Assembly (NCBI GenBank): GCA_039619475.1
Contig: CM077116.1
Coordinates: forward strand, 25,741,191 to 25,805,190
DNA: 64,000 nt
From: Icerya purchasi
Lineage: Eukaryota > Arthropoda > Insecta > Hemiptera > Monophlebidae
Direction: 5' to 3'
In this document: positions 57,901-59,791 of the stretch, one piece after another
Layout of the letters: the number at the start of each line of letters is the position of its first letter
Position numbering within the stretch: position 1 is the first letter of the stretch
The notes under the pieces: model-generated
The model's input: only the letters and a program-made list of their open reading frames with translations
Told to the model about the DNA's origin: nothing
Databases searched by the model: none
Made by a program: the position numbers and the translations under genes

Positions 57901-59791
57901 GAATGCTGTAAAAATGTTCTTATTTATTCTTAAAATTCGCTAAAATTGATATCATCAACAAAAATTGATTTTTATTTGTCTCACTATACATGCTTCTTTG
58001 CAGTGGATCCATTTGAACGGTAAATGTGAAATAATTGCTTTAATTTCTAGCCCGTCATTTTCAAAATAGGATTGCTGTGGCCTTTTATCGTAATGTTTTT
58101 ATTAATTTTTTTCCCCCCTCGAAAACCCCGTATTATATCGGCAGTCAGCAATTTTTAGCAAAACGGTAAAAGTAAAATTTTTACCATTTTTTATAATGCA
58201 AACCTTTCGACGAAATCGGAATTAGACAAAACGAGACCTATTCCCTCTAATAATAAGTGTGTTCCGAGATGTCAGAATCGGTATAACTTTGCATAAATTT
58301 GTTCTTTATTTGTTAAAGTTAAGTCATACATAATAAATAAAACACCAAACATTAAATATGTATACAATAACTGTAATTGAAACGTCAACTTTTTTCGGAT
58401 GATTCGATCCTTAATTATGGCAAAATATTTATTTTTGTAAGTCATTACATTATAGTTGGATTATTTTTAATGTGTATAGCAATAACGTACTCGGATTGGC
58501 CAATGGGAGGGGAGAATTAGTCGTAATGATAAAGTATGGGAAATACGGAGAGATGTGTATTTCTGGTATTTGTAGACCGTGTATATGAAATTAAAGAACA
58601 CACTAATACAAGTGATATTAATGTTTATAATTATGTAAATTATATTTTGTACGAAATTTTATTTTGCGAAATATTAAAAACAATATTTTGCTCCCTTTTA
58701 TTTTTTAAGAATCGTAATGGAAAGTTCTATCTCCCTTGTTTGGATACGTGTCACTGGTGTTCGGTCTTAACGAAGTCTGAGAAGTTAACATTTTGAGAAG
58801 TCGCTTTCACCGGTCATTCATTTGGTAGCTTTTTTTATTCGTTATAATGAAAAAGTAAATGTAGTTCAAATAATTTTTTGTCGCCCTAATTGGTTATAGT
58901 TTAAAAAGTAACTCTATGATACCGAATGAATTCAATAATTTCAAAACTCGCTTACTCTCACACCGCCGTAGAAATTTTTACATAATAAACTTCAACTTCA
59001 CAACCCCAAAACAACTTATCAAGGGCCTGGAAGAACTCACTTTACCTAATTGTTATGGCTACGTTTTTAATTATAAGAAAGTAAAGGTAAAGAAATTTTT
59101 TTTTCAAAACTAAAATTTATTTCGATTAAACCAATAAAATCAAAAAAACTTTATAGGTAGAAATTGATAGAAAAAATATTATACAACTGCGTTACAAATA
59201 AGCTTGATACATTAGTTTTTATCGATAATGCGCCATATTTTCTACCAGAAAATTATAAAAACGAAAATATGTTAGTTAAAATCCCTGCAAGCGTAAATCC
59301 GGTATCACCTTCCCGCATATTAAAGTATCAGAGATTAAATTACATAATTTCGAAACCGTGAAATACAATGTTTTGACAAAATATTTTTAGTATTTAACAA
59401 ACAGAACTTGCAACGATAGTTTTTGTGTCTTATATTGTCAATAGAAATATTTTCATCACGGTAAGCCCCATACTATTACTTAGTGAATCCTAAAATTGAT
59501 ACAATTCTCGTATTGCGGGAATCACTGCGTTCGTTATATGTAGTTTAAAATCGGAAAAATGTTCGCATTAAACTATCGCTTTTTATACAAAACTTTAAAT
59601 TGCGACATTTTTGGGTTACTTTCGATATTAAAATGCAAGTTATTTTTGTTCTAGGAATTACCGGGCGTGCAGTCTGTGCAAGATGCTAGAGTGTTATTGT
59701 TTTTAGGCGATTCAATCACAACGGATCATATAAGTCCGGCCGGTACAATTGCTCGTAACAGTCCTGCAGCACGTTACTTAGGTAGTCGAGG
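801..59791 (+). CDS. IRP1: Iron regulatory protein 1 / cytosolic aconitase, 13 exons, 3' end outside window
   Basis: Seen: thirteen exons (801-899, 13615-13781, 18505-18650, 22004-22073, 22520-22712, 29040-29170, 32324-32495, 34462-34679, 36248-36407, 38737-38957, 42320-42476, 42579-42814, 59655-59791) join in one open frame of 2107 nt, about 702 residues, with AG acceptors and GT donors throughout. The protein is collinear with animal ACO1/IRP1 (about 890 residues) with a +3 offset from human numbering. Key residues are present: D128-H129, D208-S209-H210, cluster cysteines C440, C506 and C509, and R539 and R544 in the [10 protein letters not shown] segment. Known of the family: with a [4Fe-4S] cluster it isomerises citrate to isocitrate in the cytosol; without the cluster it binds iron-responsive elements in mRNAs such as ferritin. 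Inference: a functional gene, since there is no internal stop or frameshift. Mitochondrial aconitase is excluded by the IRP-type N terminus and motifs. About 190 C-terminal residues lie beyond 64000. Confidence 0.95.
1087..1110. repeat. (TTC)n microsatellite
   Basis: About eight TTC triplets followed by a T run. The Glu-rich reading on the - strand is an artefact of this tract. LINE copies elsewhere in the window end in (AAG)n, so it may be an orphan tail, but no LINE-like coding sequence adjoins it. Confidence 0.7.
4346..4605 (+). repeat. tRNA-derived SINE, copy A
   Basis: The head holds a Pol III A box-like TAGCCTAGTAGTTAAAATG (4353 on) and a B box-like CACGTTCGAGACT about 30 bp later. The body contains AATATTTTCTTCAGAT, shared with the SINE at 42882-43060, where the head also matches (GCGGTAGACTAGTAATTAAAGTGCT). 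Two copies with matching head and body make a family likely. No clear target-site duplication was seen, and the right end is approximate. Confidence 0.65.
4745..6011. mobile_element. 1.27-kb element with ~300-bp terminal inverted repeats
   Basis: The left arm (4745 to about 5052) and right arm (about 5698 to 6011) are inverted copies of each other with few differences. The left begins GAATCTCAGGTGGAAAGCCG and the right ends with its exact complement. Landmarks shared by both arms are the GTCCACCGCCAAATTTTGTC segment and the GTGTTTAAACACACC-like segment. The 640-bp centre is AT-rich and has no open frame that looks like a transposase, so this is a non-autonomous TIR or foldback element of unnamed family. 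The target duplication is not obvious. Confidence 0.8.
6358..6400. repeat. (TCA/TTA)n tract at LINE 3' end
   Basis: Imperfect TCATCATCAT tract lying downstream, on the - strand, of the LINE remnant at 6470-6950. It fits the (GATGAT)-type tail of that LINE. Confidence 0.55.
6470..6950 (-). mobile_element. RTE-like LINE C-terminal remnant (broken)
   Basis: On the - strand the sequence reads [23 protein letters not shown], then [24 protein letters not shown] and [14 protein letters not shown]. This is the order found after the RT domain in RTE/BovB-type LINEs (GCESWT..RR.DAFE.WCWRR.L...EI...LM..I......GHI.R...GKIEGKR.RGR). Stops and a frameshift break it, and its coding region carries an internal tandem duplication (6748-6937). 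Confidence 0.7.
6748..6937. repeat. ~100-bp tandem duplication inside LINE remnant
   Basis: The unit starting CGATCTTTAAGATTCTT at 6748 recurs at 6850, and both run to GGGAACRATGCTTTTTGTT. Unit 1 is 102 bp; unit 2 is 88 bp with a 14-bp loss. The units differ by several substitutions, so the duplication is not recent. Confidence 0.8.
9626..10349 (+). mobile_element. Internally deleted mariner (724 bp)
   Basis: Inverted ends of about 35 bp: the left is CATAGGTTGTTCAATAAG..., and the complement of the right is CAAAGGCTGTTCAATAAG.... They are flanked by TA at 9624-9625 and 10350-10351, the mariner target. Inside, codons from 9775 give the N-terminal helix-turn-helix part of a transposase ([21 protein letters not shown], then [14 protein letters not shown]). 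The sequence then jumps at about 10065 straight to the C terminus ([33 protein letters not shown]). The catalytic DDE/D core is missing, so it is non-autonomous. Confidence 0.88.
11005..11245 (-). repeat. Dispersed repeat family 1, copy 1 (reverse)
   Basis: The reverse complement matches 19309-19520 closely. Landmarks are CATGTAATATATT, the GTCGGGAACGAAAC block, CGAAAAGTTCAAAA.AGCGC, GCGAGTATTATAG and AAGGTTAAAAATATGC. Non-coding. The family is not recognised. Confidence 0.72.
11612..11735 (+). repeat. Direct repeat 2, left copy
   Basis: About 125 bp, matching 13281-13412 in the same orientation: CCAATTTTGAARTTTGTA, TCAAACTGTTC.TGAGTTATT, and a shared GTACATTATA end. The pair brackets another repeat copy and the RNase-H LINE (12180-13195). 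Its nature is unknown; it could be an LTR-like end or a local duplication. Confidence 0.55.
11920..12095 (-). repeat. Dispersed repeat family 1, copy 2 (reverse)
   Basis: The reverse complement matches 19395-19570: CATTTTCTTAACGAAA-like, a variable GC-rich centre, ATTATAG, AAGGTTA.AAATA.GC, and TTGGAACA.CCG. Same orientation as the copy at 11005. Confidence 0.65.
12180..13195 (-). mobile_element. LINE remnant with RNase H domain (I/Jockey-like)
   Basis: The - strand gives the post-RT region of an I/Jockey-like [27 protein letters not shown]....KCDYGA, then a [17 protein letters not shown] stretch. An RNase H domain follows: YSDGT, then after a one-base frameshift near 12540 [14 protein letters not shown], and [11 protein letters not shown], which supply the Asp, Glu and Asp of the RNase H active site. 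The RT catalytic part and the 5' end are absent. The frameshift makes it inactive. Confidence 0.75.
13281..13412 (+). repeat. Direct repeat 2, right copy
   Basis: Partner of 11612-11735, same orientation, about 1.55 kb away; it lies just upstream (on the - strand) of the LINE remnant at 12180-13195. Confidence 0.55.
13615..13781 (+). CDS. IRP1: IRP1 exon 2
   Basis: Acceptor TTGCAG ends at 13614 and donor GTAAAT starts at 13782. The exon completes a codon with the preceding C (giving His) and encodes residues 34 to 89. These include [19 protein letters not shown] and [11 protein letters not shown], both highly conserved in the IRP1/aconitase N-terminal domain. It ends in phase 0. The segment between them (about residues 61-76) is the variable part of the family. 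Confidence 0.95.
14757..14942 (-). mobile_element. LINE 3' tail fragment
   Basis: The - strand reads [13 protein letters not shown], then [16 protein letters not shown] and a stop, ending in GATGATGATATA. This is the usual last segment of insect LINE ORF2 (GRP..RW.DDI...A.DR..WR) followed by a (GAT)n tail. It is less than 200 bp and heavily 5'-truncated; the clade is not resolved. Confidence 0.62.
15261..16523 (+). mobile_element. Near full-length dead mariner (1263 bp)
   Basis: The ends are inverted repeats (left CGAGGGTGGTTTGAAAAG, right its complement) bordered by TA at 15259-15260 and 16524-16525, the mariner target duplication. The 1.26-kb length is typical of complete mariners. The transposase is described in the next entry. 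Confidence 0.93.
15439..16454 (+). pseudogene. Mariner transposase, broken by stops and frameshifts
   Basis: Starts [17 protein letters not shown], then a frameshift. The HTH-type region reads [14 protein letters not shown], followed by the linker PRSGLP. After in-frame stops near 15759 and 15822 the catalytic core continues with [12 protein letters not shown] (first Asp). A stop at about 16065 and a frame change follow. [10 protein letters not shown] (second Asp) lies in another frame at about 16162, and the third Asp motif is altered to LTNLARA where SPDLAP is expected. The C-terminal [20 protein letters not shown] is still clear. Known: mariner transposases are about 345 residues and cut and paste DNA at TA. 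This copy cannot encode an active enzyme. Confidence 0.9.
18505..18650 (+). CDS. IRP1: IRP1 exon 3 (first active-site Asp-His)
   Basis: Acceptor GGTAG ends at 18504 and donor GTAAGA starts at 18651. It encodes residues 90 to 137: [17 protein letters not shown], then [16 protein letters not shown]128 and H129 correspond to the Asp-His pair (human D125, H126) used in aconitase catalysis and substrate binding. It ends with two bases of a codon (AG), which exon 4 completes. Confidence 0.96.
19309..19500 (+). repeat. Dispersed repeat family 1, copy 3
   Basis: First of two tandem copies. Shares GAGCATGTAATATATTGTTGG, GAGAACGAAAC, TTAACGAAATTTTCGAAG, AAAAGTTCAAAAAAGCGC and GCGAGTATTATAG with the reverse copy at 11005-11245. 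Non-coding. Confidence 0.72.
19583..19757 (+). repeat. Dispersed repeat family 1, copy 4 (tandem to copy 3)
   Basis: Repeats the order of copy 3 about 270 bp downstream: GTATGTGATATATCGTTGG, TTGGGAACGAA, TTTTCTTAATGAAACTTTTG, AAAAGTTCAAAAAGGCGC, and CTTTGCGCGCC. More diverged than copy 3. Confidence 0.68.
20215..21162. mobile_element. Inverted-repeat element abutting (TA)n, with internal hairpin
   Basis: Terminal arms of about 118 bp, 20215-20334 and 21044-21162, are inverted copies: left AACTCGGCCATTTTGACCTC, right complement AACTCGGTCGTTTTGGCCTC, both followed by a CCCCTTGACC and TCTTCTATACTTTGTATA series. A second, internal inverted pair around 20822 (arms 20763-20815 and 20829-20882) carries ACAACGTAATTCTTAGGC and AAAAATGTCCCAATTTT. 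Both outer ends touch TA-rich microsatellite. No coding capacity. A half-length relative sits at 35517-35770. Confidence 0.75.
21172..21211. repeat. (AT)n microsatellite
   Basis: About 20 uninterrupted AT dinucleotides directly after the inverted-repeat element. A shorter TA run also precedes that element at 20202-20214. Confidence 0.9.
22004..22073 (+). CDS. IRP1: IRP1 exon 4
   Basis: A 70-nt exon encoding about residues 138-161, with the family signature [14 protein letters not shown]. Two AG acceptors lie close together. Using the first (TGTAG, ending at 22003) keeps the frame open, while the second (TTCAG) would give a stop within six codons. That decides the boundary. Donor GTAATT starts at 22074, and the exon ends in phase 0. 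Confidence 0.93.
22074..22519 (+). other. IRP1: Intron 4 of IRP1 (446 bp)
   Basis: GTAATT...TTCTTAG intron, AT-rich; no repeat or other element recognised. Confidence 0.85.
22520..22712 (+). CDS. IRP1: IRP1 exon 5 (DSHTT motif)
   Basis: Acceptor TTCTTAG ends at 22519 and donor GTAAGT starts at 22713. It encodes residues 162 to 225: [29 protein letters not shown], then [20 protein letters not shown]. The D208-S209-H210-T211-T212 segment is the conserved aconitase active-site motif. The final G is shared with exon 6 to complete a Gly codon. Confidence 0.96.
24040..25118 (-). mobile_element. LINE reverse transcriptase remnant
   Basis: A 342-codon open frame (25118 down to 24090) covers the second half of a non-LTR reverse transcriptase and its C-terminal extension. 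[18 protein letters not shown] is the FADD catalytic box with the second Ala changed to Val; KTKYMTN and FKYLGEFI are the next conserved RT blocks. The tail reads [42 protein letters not shown]. The endonuclease and N-terminal RT half are missing, so it is 5'-truncated in the usual LINE manner. Reading from 24060 to 24040 reaches a short A-rich end. The long open frame suggests fairly recent insertion. Confidence 0.82.
25323..25430 (+). repeat. Half copy of palindromic repeat (see 48373-48647)
   Basis: ATTCCCGTGATCATGAAACT, then CGAAACGCGTCGGG and TAGTGTGTT...TTTTACTTATTATA matches the right arm of the 275-bp palindrome at 48373-48647 (GTGATCATGAAACTTTGTC, GAAACGCGTCGAG, TAGTGTGTTTTTACTTATTATA). 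Confidence 0.75.
25600..27600 (+). mobile_element. Decayed Jockey-like LINE
   Basis: The firm part is 26920-27590: [17 protein letters not shown] is an RT catalytic box, followed by [13 protein letters not shown]-type sequence, [11 protein letters not shown] and a KIVRHTR.....[12 protein letters not shown] order in shifting frames, as in Jockey/I clade RTs. Upstream, [17 protein letters not shown] at about 25625 resembles the start of an APE-type endonuclease block, but most of 25700-26900 is too broken to assign. Frames are interrupted throughout. Confidence 0.55.
27809..27840. repeat. 32-T homopolymer
   Basis: Uninterrupted T run. On the - strand it would be a poly(A) of a retroposed copy, but no element with a matching end was recognised beside it. 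Confidence 0.85.
29040..29170 (+). CDS. IRP1: IRP1 exon 6
   Basis: Acceptor TTTACAG ends at 29039 and donor GTCAGT starts at 29171. It encodes about residues 226-269. [12 protein letters not shown] is near invariant, followed by the less conserved [13 protein letters not shown] loop and [10 protein letters not shown]. The exon ends in phase 0, so exon 7 starts on a codon boundary. Confidence 0.95.
29810..31440 (-). mobile_element. Penelope-like element, interrupted by a LINE tail
   Basis: From high to low coordinate the - strand shows [13 protein letters not shown] (31430-31390), [20 protein letters not shown] (QxxGxxMGS block, about 31290), [17 protein letters not shown] (31171-31142, RT catalytic Asp pair), then AFLSVCIKG and [11 protein letters not shown]. 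After an insertion (30638-30935) it resumes with RANKISC and [21 protein letters not shown]-like segment follows, [15 protein letters not shown] (30345-30310), in which the YIG triplet is lost, and then [11 protein letters not shown] plus C-terminal GIY-YIG nuclease is the hallmark of Penelope-like elements. The N terminus is absent and stops are present, so it is inactive. Confidence 0.85.
30638..30935 (+). mobile_element. LINE 3' tail nested in the Penelope-like element
   Basis: The + strand reads [58 protein letters not shown], stop after FGDGG, then GATGAAGAAGAAGA. This is the terminal part of an RTE-type LINE ORF with its (AAG)n tail. It interrupts the Penelope-like coding sequence, which continues on both sides on the opposite strand. 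Family relatives are at 45013-46568 and 50041-50640. Confidence 0.8.
32324..32495 (+). CDS. IRP1: IRP1 exon 7
   Basis: Acceptor ATTACAG ends at 32323 and donor GTAAGT starts at 32496. It encodes residues 270 to 326: [34 protein letters not shown] and FFPVD, all diagnostic of IRP1/aconitase domain 2. One base (A) is left for the next codon. Confidence 0.96.
32496..34461 (+). other. IRP1: Intron 7 of IRP1 (2.0 kb)
   Basis: GTAAGT...TTTCAG intron. A LINE C-terminal remnant lies at about 32730-32950. The remainder is AT-rich with nothing recognised; a GC-richer patch at 33810-34290 has no family I can name. Confidence 0.85.
32730..32950 (+). mobile_element. LINE 3' ORF remnant
   Basis: Shifting + frames give [19 protein letters not shown] and, after a stop, [20 protein letters not shown]. 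This resembles the last segment of some insect LINE ORFs (..DL..LG..PSDI.DR...R..I....RFQDKPK.KTG..W...RK). It is short and broken, and I place it only as a non-LTR tail. Confidence 0.45.
34462..34679 (+). CDS. IRP1: IRP1 exon 8
   Basis: Acceptor TTTTCAG ends at 34461 and donor GTAAGT starts at 34680. It encodes residues 327 to 399: a variable linker, then [14 protein letters not shown] and the conserved [19 protein letters not shown]. It ends in phase 0. Confidence 0.95.
34680..36247 (+). other. IRP1: Intron 8 of IRP1 (1.6 kb)
   Basis: GTAAGT...GAATTAG intron. It holds a 254-bp solo copy of the inverted-repeat family at 35517-35770, followed by (TA)n. The rest is AT-rich and unassigned. Confidence 0.85.
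35517..35770 (+). mobile_element. Solo copy of the (TA)n-abutting repeat
   Basis: Starts ACAACGTAATTCTTAAGCC, then ATTAGAAAAAATGTCCCAAT, and ends TCAAAATGGCCGAGTT next to (TA)n at 35771-35789. It parallels the right half of the element at 20215-21162 (20829-21162), including the ATTTTGAT...TATAGAA.AGAAA segment. It shows that the half unit can exist on its own, with short inverted AACGT.ATTCTTA ends. Confidence 0.72.
36248..36407 (+). CDS. IRP1: IRP1 exon 9 (first cluster cysteine)
   Basis: Acceptor GAATTAG ends at 36247 and donor GTATGT starts at 36408. It encodes residues 400 to 452, with [20 protein letters not shown]. The Cys at predicted position 440 matches human C437, one of the three cysteines that hold the [4Fe-4S] cluster and govern the enzyme/RNA-binding switch. 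The last G completes a Gly codon with exon 10. Confidence 0.96.
36602..37102. mobile_element. MITE-like element with repeated CTCGAATTGCGCACC ends
   Basis: CTCGAATTGCGCACC occurs at 36610 and 36670. Its complement occurs at 36998 (one-base variants), 37040 and 37081. This gives a roughly 500-bp unit with clustered inverted ends and no coding capacity. The right half, from GGAAGTCACTGAAAGAGCGA to the end, has a diverged relative at 51295-51514. Confidence 0.72.
37391..37720 (+). mobile_element. LINE 3' tail ending in (GAT)n
   Basis: The + frame reads [56 protein letters not shown], then a stop. This is the RTE-type C-terminal order seen at 30638. A (GAT)n tract at 37677-37697 is followed by three ATTAATG units. 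Fully 5'-truncated. Confidence 0.75.
38737..38957 (+). CDS. IRP1: IRP1 exon 10 (cluster cysteines 2 and 3)
   Basis: Acceptor CCCACAG ends at 38736 and donor GTTTGT starts at 38958. It encodes residues 453 to 526: [17 protein letters not shown], then [14 protein letters not shown]506 and C509 equal human C503 and C506, the remaining iron-sulphur ligands. It ends in phase 0. The donor is slightly non-consensus but the join to exon 11 is clean. Confidence 0.96.
38958..42319 (+). other. IRP1: Intron 10 of IRP1 (3.4 kb)
   Basis: GTTTGT...TTTTAG intron. A 5'-truncated I-like LINE on the + strand occupies 39975-41612. 38960-39970 and 41615-42319 are AT-rich and unassigned. Confidence 0.85.
39975..41612 (+). 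mobile_element. 5'-truncated I/Jockey-like LINE with (TAA)n tail
   Basis: [14 protein letters not shown] (about 39978) is the RT catalytic box. Next come [30 protein letters not shown] and [11 protein letters not shown], then, in the open frame at 40425-40997, [20 protein letters not shown] and YTNGDKVNL where an RNase H would begin. Frames shift repeatedly. The copy ends at (ATA)n, 41591-41612, the type of 3' tail known for I elements. No 5' half is present. Inactive. Confidence 0.75.
42320..42476 (+). CDS. IRP1: IRP1 exon 11 (substrate/RNA-contact arginines)
   Basis: Acceptor TTTTAG ends at 42319 and donor GTTAGT starts at 42477. It encodes residues 527 to 578, with [21 protein letters not shown]539 and R544 correspond to human R536 and R541, known to take part in substrate and IRE binding. 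The final G completes a Gly codon with exon 12. Confidence 0.96.
42477..42578 (+). other. IRP1: Intron 11 of IRP1 (102 bp)
   Basis: GTTAGT...TTAAACAG intron, the only compact one in the gene. It has a clean T-rich polypyrimidine tract and no insertion. Confidence 0.9.
42579..42814 (+). CDS. IRP1: IRP1 exon 12
   Basis: Separated from exon 11 by only 102 bp. Acceptor TAAACAG ends at 42578 and donor GTAACT starts at 42815. It encodes residues 579 to 657: [29 protein letters not shown], and [10 protein letters not shown]. This covers the end of the aconitase core and the start of the linker to the swivel domain. It ends in phase 0. Confidence 0.95.
42882..43060 (+). repeat. tRNA-derived SINE, copy B
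   Basis: The head GCGCGGTAGACTAGTAATTA contains an A box-like segment, and ACGGGTTCGAGATAG at about 42932 a B box. The body GAATATTTTCCTCAGAT matches the SINE at 4346-4605. It lies just 68 bp downstream of the exon 12 donor. The right end is approximate. Confidence 0.65.
44577..44934 (+). repeat. tRNA-derived SINE with perfect 15-bp target duplication
   Basis: A 358-bp unit flanked by identical ATTAATTAAGAATAG at 44562-44576 and 44935-44949. The head is clearly tRNA-derived: A box TAGTTGCTAGAGCG and B box GGTTCGATCCC, correctly spaced. The body is GC-richer than its surroundings (CCACACCGGACTGCACTTG...). The end, CACCTGAGATGATG, suggests a short GAT tail. This differs from the family at 4346 and 42882. 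Pol III heads like this are transcribed from their own boxes, and movement would need a LINE partner. Confidence 0.88.
45013..46568 (-). mobile_element. RTE-type LINE, 5'-truncated, broken
   Basis: Read on the - strand: [20 protein letters not shown] (46560), [41 protein letters not shown] (RT block with Asp), [20 protein letters not shown] (about 45950), [18 protein letters not shown] (catalytic FADD, about 45815), [56 protein letters not shown] and [11 protein letters not shown], ending at (AAG)n (45015-45028). The order matches BovB/RTE reverse transcriptase. The catalytic box is intact, but stops at about 46250 and 45220 and the lack of an endonuclease domain make it inactive. Confidence 0.88.
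48373..48647. repeat. 275-bp near-complete palindrome (foldback repeat)
   Basis: Arms 48373-48506 and 48514-48647 are complementary almost from end to end. Left reads ATATAATAAGTAAAAACACAC, CGACGCGTTTCGAAGACAA, CATGATCGCAGGAGTT, AACAAAGACAATGACTGAA; the right arm is the inverse with scattered differences. Only a few bases form the loop. A half copy lies at 25323-25430. The CATGA...GAAACGCGTC segment resembles the terminal motif of Penelope-like elements, so it may be two inverted copies of such an end. Confidence 0.82.
48828..49135 (+). repeat. Diverged tandem duplication with 19-G run
   Basis: The block CCGGAAAATTGTAAAATTCGG...TTTTTGTTTTATTCGTTGTGG at 48828-48960 is echoed at 49008-49135 (CCGGAAAATTCGGACAAACTGC...TTTTATTTTGTTTGTTATTG). 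A run of 19 G (48968-48986) lies between the two. The similarity is moderate and I could not score it. Confidence 0.4.
50041..50640 (-). mobile_element. RTE-type LINE tail with (AAG)n end
   Basis: On the - strand: [53 protein letters not shown], stops, then [29 protein letters not shown] and an (AAG)n tail at 50041-50069. The junction (GGGCACAAGAAG) resembles that of the LINE at 45013 (GGCACGAGAAG), so the two belong to related families. Frames are broken. Confidence 0.8.
51295..51514 (+). mobile_element. Second copy of the CTCGAATTGCGCACC-type MITE (right half)
   Basis: GGAAATCACTGAAAGGGCGA, TTCACCGATTTCATAAAAT, GCGGTACGCAATTCCGGTTCTCAGC and GGTACGAAATTCCGG parallel 36920-37060 in order and spacing. 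The left terminal cluster is missing. Confidence 0.65.
51613..52243. mobile_element. 631-bp mariner-like TIR element, no intact transposase
   Basis: Ends CATAGGTTGCCTCAAAA and, inverted, CATAGGCCGCTCTAAAAG are flanked by TA at 51611-51612 and 52244-52245. The opening CATAGGTTG is shared with the deleted mariner at 9626. The interior has no frame I can align to transposase motifs, so it is a non-autonomous relic or MITE. Confidence 0.6.
53440..53880 (-). mobile_element. LINE reverse transcriptase fragment
   Basis: The - strand gives [19 protein letters not shown] (decayed catalytic box, second Ala/Asp region altered), KTKIFIRK and, in another frame, [15 protein letters not shown], the KYLGE block. 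It resembles the family of 24040-25118 (FKYLGEFI). Short and frameshifted. Confidence 0.5.
54919..54947. repeat. (TA)n microsatellite
   Basis: About 14 TA units after a T run. No copy of the inverted-repeat family adjoins this tract. Confidence 0.85.
55117..55160 (-). other. Possible Penelope-like terminal motif
   Basis: The reverse complement reads CTGATGATGAG, the palindrome TTGGGCCCAA, then AACGTTACCATAGC. The CTGATGATG...(G/A)AAACG layout is like that at 29836-29873 and is typical of Penelope-like element ends. No coding remnant is nearby. Confidence 0.35.
57411..57689. mobile_element. 279-bp MITE with GC-rich inverted ends
   Basis: The left end is ATAGGCGTCGCCGATGGGC; the complement of the right end is CAAAGGCGTCGCTAGCCGATG. 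They share AGGCGTCGC and CCGATG. The ends contain C-rich stretches (GGGGACCCCTGCCGCCCC and a CCCCCCCCCCGG run) that contrast with the AT-rich interior. No coding capacity, and the superfamily is unknown. Confidence 0.62.
58916..59361 (+). other. Pair of adjacent unassigned open frames
   Basis: Two 65-codon frames, 58916-59113 and 59164-59361, lie in tandem on the + strand. The first has [20 protein letters not shown]; the second has [19 protein letters not shown] and [15 protein letters not shown]. Their composition is more protein-like than most chance frames here. A GTAAAG at 59087 and a TTATAG at 59151-59156 could act as splice sites, but splicing them leads to a stop in the second frame. 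No family recognised; chance or an old insertion are both possible. Confidence 0.25.
59655..59791 (+). CDS. IRP1: IRP1 exon 13 (start of swivel domain; last exon seen)
   Basis: Acceptor TTCTAG ends at 59654 and donor GTACGT starts at 59792. It encodes residues 658 to 702, with [20 protein letters not shown] and [11 protein letters not shown], the conserved opening of the aconitase C-terminal swivel domain. It ends with two bases (GG) of a Gly codon. The expected continuation (LTPREFNSYGSRRGN-type) is not found before 64000. Confidence 0.94.

Larger units (their letters stand above)
42815..59654 (+). other. IRP1: Intron 12 of IRP1 (16.8 kb)
   Basis: GTAACT...TTCTAG intron, the longest here. 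It holds two SINEs, two RTE-type LINE remnants (45013-46568, 50041-50640), a third LINE remnant (53440-53880), a palindrome (48373-48647), TIR elements (51295-51514, 51613-52243, 57411-57689), a 19-G run (48968-48986), (TA)n at 54919-54947 and two short unassigned frames at 58916-59361. I recognise nothing in 43090-44560, 46570-48370, 52250-53430, 53890-55110 or 55170-57400. Confidence 0.8.
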
